A DNA stretch of 64,000 bases, from the NCBI RefSeq assembly GCF_036864975.1, contig NZ_CP104311.1, forward strand, positions 1,032,001 to 1,096,000. Reading direction: 5' to 3'. The stretch comes from Methylococcus capsulatus (GTDB lineage Bacteria > Pseudomonadota > Gammaproteobacteria > Methylococcales > Methylococcaceae). The notes beneath the pieces were generated by a model. It was given only the letters and a program-made list of their open reading frames with translations. It was not told the DNA's origin and made no database searches. The position numbers and the translations under genes were made by a program. Below are positions 58,933 through 64,000 of the stretch, piece by piece; position 1 is the first letter of the stretch, and every line of letters begins with the position of its first letter.

Positions 58933-60075
58933 ATGCTGAAACCGCCGCCATTGGGACTCTACGTCCACGTCCCCTGGTGCGTGCGCAAGTGTCCGTACTG
59001 CGACTTCAACTCCCACCGCCTCGAAAGAATCCTGCCGGAGCGCGATTATATCGCGGCCTTGTTGAACGATCTGGCGCTGGACGCGCCCAGGGTCAGGGGC
59101 CGCCGCATCGAGTCGGTCTTCATCGGTGGCGGCACGCCTAGCCTGCTGAGCGCCGAAGCCGTCGGCCTGCTGTTGGAGGGTGTCAGGTCGCGCACCGCCC
59201 TGGCCCGCGACGCCGAAATCACGCTCGAAGCCAACCCCGGCACGGCGGAAACCGCCAAATTCAAAGGCTTCCGCGAAGCCGGAGTCAACCGCCTGTCGCT
59301 CGGCGTGCAGAGCTTCGACGATGCCAAACTTACCGCTCTGGGCCGCATCCACGACGGCCGCGCCGCCGTCGAGGCAGCGGCGATGGCCCGCGAAGCCGGA
59401 TTCATCAACGTCAACATTGATCTGATGTTCGGCCTGCCCGGACAGACCATCGCCGAGGCGAAACGGGACGTGGAAACGGCCATCGCCCAGCGACCGACCC
59501 ATGTCTCCTATTACCAGCTCACGCTCGAACCCAACACATTGTTCCACCGCTTCCCGCCCGCATTGCCGGAAGCGGACGCGGTTTGGGACATCCAGCGCGC
59601 CGGCCAGGCCCTGCTGGCCAAAGCCGGCTACGACCATTATGAAATCTCGGCCTATGCCCGCGACGGCTTCTGCTGCCGCCACAACGTCAACTACTGGCGT
59701 TTCGGCGACTATCTGGGGCTGGGCGCCGGCGCCCATGGCAAGATCACCGACCTGGCGTCCGGTCGGATCACGCGCCTGTGGAAGACCCGCCATCCCGCGC
59801 GGTACCTGGAAACCCAGAAGCCGGGCGGCGAGCACGTCGTGGATGATGCGAGCCTGCCCTTCGAATTTTTGATGAACCAGCTACGGCTGAAGGAAGGTTT
59901 CGAACTCGCAAGCTTCACTGAAAGCACCGGACTGAACCCCTGCGCCCTGGAACCTGCCCTGTCGGAATGCCTGCAAGAAGGGCTTCTCGAACGCCATGGC
60001 GACGTGATCCGTTGTAGCAACCGCGGCTGGAATTTTTTGGACGACGTCCTGCAGCGCTTTCTTCCATCGGCCTGA
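58933..60075 (+). CDS. hemW: Radical SAM protein HemW
   Basis: The protein has 380 residues (MLKPPPLGLYVHVPWCVRKC). The Cys-x3-Cys-x2-Cys cluster motif is CVRKCPYCDF; the residue after YCD is phenylalanine, as in HemW rather than the extra cysteine of HemN. GGGTPSLLS and LSLGVQSFDDAKL also match. HemW proteins are haem chaperones and not coproporphyrinogen oxidases, although often annotated so. It diverges from the ABC operon by 63 bp. Confidence 0.93.
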   Translation: MLKPPPLGLYVHVPWCVRKCPYCDFNSHRLERILPERDYIAALLNDLALDAPRVRGRRIESVFIGGGTPSLLSAEAVGLLLEGVRSRTALARDAEITLEANPGTAETAKFKGFREAGVNRLSLGVQSFDDAKLTALGRIHDGRAAVEAAAMAREAGFINVNIDLMFGLPGQTIAEAKRDVETAIAQRPTHVSYYQLTLEPNTLFHRFPPALPEADAVWDIQRAGQALLAKAGYDHYEISAYARDGFCCRHNVNYWRFGDYLGLGAGAHGKITDLASGRITRLWKTRHPARYLETQKPGGEHVVDDASLPFEFLMNQLRLKEGFELASFTESTGLNPCALEPALSECLQEGLLERHGDVIRCSNRGWNFLDDVLQRFLPSA

Positions 60076-60096
60076 GCCCAGGACGAAAGGGCTCAG
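60072..60096. terminator. 8-bp hairpin over both stop codons at a convergent junction
   Basis: CTGAGCCC (60072-60079) pairs with GGGCTCAG (60089-60096). It covers the hemW stop and the stop of the small membrane gene on the other strand. No T tract is present, so its terminator role is inferred from position. Confidence 0.4.
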
Positions 60097-60437
60097 ACCG
60101 GCCCCAGGAGTGAAGCGACGCCCAGGTTGAGCAACGTGAGCAGGAGGCTTCCCAGCAAGGCCGGAGCGAAACCCTGCACCCGTATGCCCGGCACCAGCGC
60201 GGACACCAGCCATAGCATGAAGGCGTTGATCACCAGGAGGAACAGTCCGAAGCTCAGGATCGTGAGCGGCAGTGTCAAGAGCACCATGACCGGCCGCACG
60301 AAGGCGTTGACCAGGCCGAGCATGATCGCGCCCAGCACCGCCGGCCCCCAACCCTCCACCTCCACGCCCCGCACCAGATGGGCCACCACCAGCAGCAGCG
60401 CCGCCGTGAAGAAAAGATGCACCAGAAATAACACCAT
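60093..60437 (-). CDS. Phage-holin-like small membrane protein (superfamily IV holin/DUF360 type)
   Basis: The protein has 114 residues and four membrane helices (LFLVHLFFTAALLLVVAHLV, WGPAVLGAIMLGLVNAFVRP, LTLPLTILSFGLFLLVINAF, FAPALLGSLLLTLLNLGVAS). The NAFVRPVMVLLTLPLTILSFG motif is typical of this widespread family, which is usually chromosomal and not of phage origin. GGAGGTG precedes the ATG. Function unknown. Confidence 0.85.
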   Translation of the reverse strand: MVLFLVHLFFTAALLLVVAHLVRGVEVEGWGPAVLGAIMLGLVNAFVRPVMVLLTLPLTILSFGLFLLVINAFMLWLVSALVPGIRVQGFAPALLGSLLLTLLNLGVASLLGPV

Positions 60438-60489
60438 GGCCACCTCCGTCGGGTTGGGTCGTTTATGTCCATGCGGCCTCGCAGGAGAC

Positions 60490-60634
60490 CGGTCGCAACA
60501 AGCGCTCCAACGGATCCGCCGCCCGCGGCCCGGCAAACAGATACCCTTGGAAATCATCACCGCCGATGGGGGTGAAGAGAGCGGGCTGTTGCGGAGTTTC
60601 CTCCCTTCTACGATGACCTTCAAGCCCAGCCACG
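60490..60634 (-). pseudogene. Remnant of an EAL-domain (c-di-GMP phosphodiesterase) C-terminus
   Basis: On the minus strand LGLKVIVEG in one frame continues as EETPQQPALF then DDFQGYLFAGPRAADPLERLL in the next frame. This matches the end of EAL domains (AEGVET-xQ ... QGYLF-x-P). The rest of the domain is not found further upstream, so this is an eroded fragment with a frameshift. The remainder of the 598-bp gap (60438-61035) holds nothing I can support. Confidence 0.6.
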
Positions 60635-61035
60635 CACCCCGCCTTTTCGTTTGTTTCCTTGCACCGCCGGTCTCTTGGCCTGGATGCGATAACCCCAAGG
60701 GAAGAACTGGCTGAACGATTCCATGAATGCCCGTCGTGGGCAGCTGCCGCCTTGTTGACATGATTCGTATCCTGTGTGACAACACCCGGGCCGCCCATGC
60801 ATGCGATGATGGTCCAGATCGCACCTACCCTGCGTACCATTGGACGGTCACCCTACCCCTGGTCGAAACGCCGTAAAGAGCAGGGAACATCAATAGAGAT
60901 GCTGCGGCTTTCACGGTGACCGGCAAAGCCATTTGACCCTGCCGCTCGGGAGCGCTTTAATTCCCTTCCATAAACGCATCGAGCCGCTGCCGAATCCCCT
61001 TCGCACCGCCTTCCGCCTCTGCTGTTCCGCACCCG

Positions 61036-61977
61036 ATGAACCGTGTCCCCTCCCCGGCGGCCCCCGTCGCCGACCTGGTCCGCCCTTCACTGGCCGGACT
61101 GATCCGCCTGAATCATCCGGCCTCCGGCATCGGCCTGTACCGGATTGCGGCAAAGGCGGTAGAGAGCGGCGGCTACCTGTCACGCTTCAAGGCCCGCGGC
61201 ATGGAATTCGCGGAATCCCGGCCCTATGTCCCGGGCGACGACGTCCGCAACCTGGACTGGCGGGTCACAGCACGCACCGGCCGGACCCACACCAAGCTGT
61301 TCCGGGAAGAGCGCGAACGGCCTGTGATGCTGTCGGTGGACTACCGTGCAGCGATGTGGTTCGCCACCCGCGGGGCATTCAAATCCGTGCGCGTCGCCCA
61401 GCTCGCCGCGCTCCTGGCCTGGAGCGCCAGTCACCATGGCGACCGGGTGGGCGGCCAGATTTTTTCTGAGCAAGCCTGCAGCGAATTCAGGCCCGAGCAC
61501 GGCCAGCGGGGGGTGCTGCGCCTCATCCGGCAACTGGCGGAAGGCCAGGCCCCGGCGCTGCCGGTGGCGGAGTCCGAAGCCGTGCCGGCCACAGCCATGA
61601 AACGCCTGCAGCAGCACGTGAAGCCGGGAACCCTGGTGTTCGTGCTCAGCGATTTCCGTGGTTTCGACGCCACCGCGCAGACCGCCCTGGGCGCACTGGC
61701 GCGGCACTCCTCGGTGGTGCCGGTGTTCGTGTACGATCCGCTGGAGGCGGGATTGCCGAAATCCGGCTGTTTCCGGGTCAGCAACACCGTCCTGGAACTG
61801 GCGTTCGATGCCGGCCACCACAGCGCCCGGCGCTGGCACGAAAAGTTCGAAGCCCGGCGGGGCGCGCTGGAGCGTTTCGCCCGCAGCCGCGGCATGCGCT
61901 GGCTCGAATGTTCCACCACGGACGATCCGCTGGCTTTCCTGCAGCGGGCTCTGCGCGTCTCCTCGAAAACACGCTGA
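61036..61977 (+). CDS. DUF58 domain protein
   Basis: The protein has 313 residues. The DUF58 motif is in GMEFAESRPYVPGDDVRNLD followed by WRVTARTGRTHTKLF, and the C-terminal half is a von Willebrand-like fold (VKPGTLVFVLSDFRGFDATA). DUF58 proteins act with MoxR AAA ATPases and VWA membrane proteins; MxaS of methanol dehydrogenase clusters is a relative. No MoxR gene precedes it here. A four-base gap leads into the next gene. Confidence 0.88.
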   Translation: MNRVPSPAAPVADLVRPSLAGLIRLNHPASGIGLYRIAAKAVESGGYLSRFKARGMEFAESRPYVPGDDVRNLDWRVTARTGRTHTKLFREERERPVMLSVDYRAAMWFATRGAFKSVRVAQLAALLAWSASHHGDRVGGQIFSEQACSEFRPEHGQRGVLRLIRQLAEGQAPALPVAESEAVPATAMKRLQQHVKPGTLVFVLSDFRGFDATAQTALGALARHSSVVPVFVYDPLEAGLPKSGCFRVSNTVLELAFDAGHHSARRWHEKFEARRGALERFARSRGMRWLECSTTDDPLAFLQRALRVSSKTR

Positions 61978-61981
61978 GGGC

Positions 61982-62458
61982 ATGGAGCAGCAGCTCGATC
62001 TCCGTGACATCCATCTGCCGCCGCCGGTCGGCTGGTGGCCACCCGCGCCCGGCTGGTACCTGGCGCCGCTGCTCGTCATTGTGCTGGTTCTGCTCCTGTG
62101 GATCGTGTGGCGACGACTCATCCGCAATCCGCTCCGCAAAGCACTGCTGCGCGAACTGGCCGCGATCGAGTCTTCGGAGGTACTCGAACCGGCCGAGAAG
62201 ATCGGGCGGGTGTCGGTCCTGCTGCGGCGCGCCTGCCTCACGCTCTATCCGCGCCAGGAGGTGGCGGGACTGACCGGCCAGAACTGGCTCGAACGGCTGG
62301 ACTCCGTGTTGGGTGGCCGGCATTTCCGCGATGGCCCCGGCCGTTGCCTGATCGACGGTCCCTATCGCCCCGGCGGCGCGGCACAACTGGATGATCTGTT
62401 TGCCCTCTGCCGAACCTGGGCGCGCAAACTCCCCAGACCTCGGCACCACTCGCTCTGA
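61982..62458 (+). CDS. DUF4381 domain membrane protein
   Basis: The protein has 158 residues (MEQQLDLRDIHLPPPVGWWP). One membrane helix (YLAPLLVIVLVLLLWIVWRR) is followed by a cytoplasmic domain (LRKALLRELAAIE, VLLRRACLTLYPRQEVAGLT). DUF4381 occurs between DUF58 and VWA genes, and the ordering here is the usual one. Function unknown. Confidence 0.85.
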   Translation: MEQQLDLRDIHLPPPVGWWPPAPGWYLAPLLVIVLVLLLWIVWRRLIRNPLRKALLRELAAIESSEVLEPAEKIGRVSVLLRRACLTLYPRQEVAGLTGQNWLERLDSVLGGRHFRDGPGRCLIDGPYRPGGAAQLDDLFALCRTWARKLPRPRHHSL

Positions 62459-62469
62459 GCTTCGCCGCC

Positions 62470-63456
62470 ATGTTCGAATTCGCCTGGCCTCTGCTGTTTC
62501 TCATCCTGCCTCTGCCGCTCATCGTGCAGAGGTTCTGGCAACCCGCGCCACGCGGCGGCGGGACCGCGCTGCGGGTTGCTTTCGCCGGCGAGTTCGCCGA
62601 TTTGGGAACCGCGGGGAGCGCGGTGCCGGGTAGCCGCGCGCCGCTGATTCTGGCCGCGGTGGGCTGGCTACTGCTGGTGGCCGCCGCCGCCCGGCCGCAG
62701 TGGCTGGGCGAACCGATCGAGCAAACCGTGAGTGGACGCGACCTGATGCTGGCGGTGGACTTGTCGGGCAGCATGGACATCGAGGACTTCGTAGTCGACC
62801 GCGAGGTCTCCAACCGGCTCGAGGCGGTCAAGCGGGTCGCGAGCGCTTTCATCGAGCGCCGCAGCGGCGATCGGATCGGCCTGATCCTGTTTGGCGAACA
62901 GGCCTATCTCCAGGTGCCGCTCACCTTCGACCGCAAGACCGTCGAGAAACTGCTCAACGAGGCGGTGATCGGCCTGGCCGGCGACAAGACCGCGATCGGC
63001 GATGCCATCGGCCTGGCGATCAAGCGCCTGCGCGACAATCCGGCCGGCCAGCGGGTATTGATTCTGCTCAGCGACGGTGCCAACACTGCTGGCCAGGTTC
63101 AGCCGCTGCAGGCTGCCGAACTGGCGGCGCGGGAAGGGCTCAAGATCTACACCATCGGCGTCGGTGCAGACGAAATGACCGTGCACGACTTTTTCGGCAC
63201 CCGCCGGGTCAATCCGTCCGAGGATCTGGACGAGGCCACGATGACCGCCATCGCGGAAAAGACGGGGGGACGCTATTTCCGCGCCCGCAACACCGAAGAA
63301 CTGGATCAGATTTACGCTCTGCTCGACCGGCTCGAGCCCGCCTCGCGTGATGCCCAGTATTTCCGACCCCGCGACGAACTCTATCCCTGGCCGCTGGGAC
63401 TGGCGCTGTTGGCTGGCGGGGGCGCCCTGTGGCTGCGTAGGAAGGACGCCGCATGA
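62470..63456 (+). CDS. VWA domain membrane protein, BatA-like
   Basis: The protein has 328 residues. An N-terminal BatA region with membrane segments (FAWPLLFLILPLPLIVQRFW, PLILAAVGWLLLVAAAARPQ) is followed by a von Willebrand factor A domain whose metal site DLSGSMDIEDF (MIDAS, D-x-S-x-S) is intact, then a C-terminal helix (WPLGLALLAGGGALWLRRK). Overlaps the next gene by four bases. Such proteins are thought to assist maturation of envelope complexes. Confidence 0.9.
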   Translation: MFEFAWPLLFLILPLPLIVQRFWQPAPRGGGTALRVAFAGEFADLGTAGSAVPGSRAPLILAAVGWLLLVAAAARPQWLGEPIEQTVSGRDLMLAVDLSGSMDIEDFVVDREVSNRLEAVKRVASAFIERRSGDRIGLILFGEQAYLQVPLTFDRKTVEKLLNEAVIGLAGDKTAIGDAIGLAIKRLRDNPAGQRVLILLSDGANTAGQVQPLQAAELAAREGLKIYTIGVGADEMTVHDFFGTRRVNPSEDLDEATMTAIAEKTGGRYFRARNTEELDQIYALLDRLEPASRDAQYFRPRDELYPWPLGLALLAGGGALWLRRKDAA

Positions 63457-64000
63457 TGGAGTTTCATTTCCTCCGCCCTCTGTGGCTGGCGGCCTGGATT
63501 CCCCTGCTGCTGGCGCTCGGCTATTGGCACCGCCGCCGGCAGGGGGAGGGCGACTGGGCCAAAATTTGCGACGCAGGTCTACTGCCGCATCTGTTGACCG
63601 GCGCACCGGGGCGAGACGGCAAACTGTCATGGTGGCTCGGCGCGATCGTCGGCATCCTGGCAATCCTGGCCGCGGCGGGCCCCACCTGGGAGCGCCAGCC
63701 GATGCCGGTCTTCCGGAACCAGTCGGCACTGGTGATCACGCTGGAGCTGTCCCCGGCCGTGGATGCGGCGGACCTTCAGCCCTCGCGCCTCATCCGGCTA
63801 CGCTATGCGGTCACCGACCTGCTGAAACACCGCAAGGACGGCCAGACGGCACTGGTCGTGTACGGCGGTGATGCTTTCACGGTCACACCACTGACCGACG
63901 ACGTCGACACCATCGACGCCCAGCTCCCGGCCCTAAGTTCCGACCTGGTGCCGGCCACCGGCCACGACATCGGGCGGGCTCTGGCACTGGCTGCGCAGCT
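63453..64000 (+). CDS. VWA domain membrane protein, BatB-like, 5' part
   Basis: The frame starts ATG 63453, overlapping the previous stop, and is open to the window edge (182 codons). It begins MMEFHFLRPLWLAAWIPLLL, has a second helix (WWLGAIVGILAILAAAGPTW), and then the start of a VWA domain. The metal-site motif is changed: TLELSPAVDAAD has ELSPAV instead of D-x-S-x-S, so metal binding may be lost, as in some BatB/TPR-fused relatives. The C-terminal part, often with TPR repeats, is outside. Confidence 0.85.
   Translation, partial: MMEFHFLRPLWLAAWIPLLLALGYWHRRRQGEGDWAKICDAGLLPHLLTGAPGRDGKLSWWLGAIVGILAILAAAGPTWERQPMPVFRNQSALVITLELSPAVDAADLQPSRLIRLRYAVTDLLKHRKDGQTALVVYGGDAFTVTPLTDDVDTIDAQLPALSSDLVPATGHDIGRALALAAQ

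Noticed and set aside
60463-60840. 125-codon minus-strand frame as an intact gene
   Set aside because: Only its last third resembles a known domain (EAL end) and the preceding part does not; it is better explained as a remnant.

Overview
The window looks like the replication-origin side of the chromosome of a GC-rich gammaproteobacterial methanotroph, most like Methylococcus capsulatus. This is an inference from gene content: hexulose-6-phosphate synthase and phospho-3-hexuloisomerase (ribulose monophosphate, RuMP, formaldehyde fixation) sit with transketolase, fructose-bisphosphate aldolase, transaldolase, a CbbR-type regulator and phosphoribulokinase (Calvin cycle), beside a gammaproteobacterial gyrB-recF-dnaN-dnaA / rpmH-rnpA-yidD-yidC-mnmE block.

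Layout. 1-4.7 kb: end of a penicillin-acylase-family gene, yicC, an AraC regulator, and a tyrosine recombinase that appears to lack catalytic residues. 4.7-14.8 kb: replication block, with two perfect parS palindromes inside recF; no ParA/ParB gene and no DnaA-box cluster was seen. 14.8-20 kb: remnant of an integrated island at the 3' end of mnmE, with a broken P4-type integrase, fragments of small membrane-protein genes, and an IS3-family element interrupted by an IS110-family element.

20-34.3 kb is the metabolic core. A CbbR-type regulator diverges from two near-identical direct repeats of about 5.24 kb, each carrying tkt-fba-(membrane repeat protein)-hps-phi. A unique transaldolase gene lies between them and phosphoribulokinase follows. 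Together these enzymes fix formaldehyde onto ribulose 5-phosphate, cleave the hexose phosphates and regenerate the pentose acceptor; phosphoribulokinase offers a branch into the Calvin cycle. Copy A carries many small indels that break fba. The gene between fba and hps is out of frame in both copies, at different places. Reconstructed, it encodes a signal peptide, a Pro/Ala linker, one membrane helix and five TGVAKYLK-like repeats. I recognise no family for it, and it is the best candidate for something undescribed.

34-64 kb is mostly housekeeping: ampD, DUF1631, moaD-moaE, DUF2288, a bestrophin gene with an in-frame stop, dodecin, dsbB, hemC-hemDX-hemY, ubiD, a SAM methyltransferase, minCDE, xth, an NAD-type isocitrate dehydrogenase, mutM, an MBOAT/SGNH acylation pair, a Gld-like ABC export cluster with DUF4340, hemW, a small holin-like membrane protein, an EAL-domain remnant, and a DUF58-DUF4381-VWA-VWA cluster that runs off the right edge.
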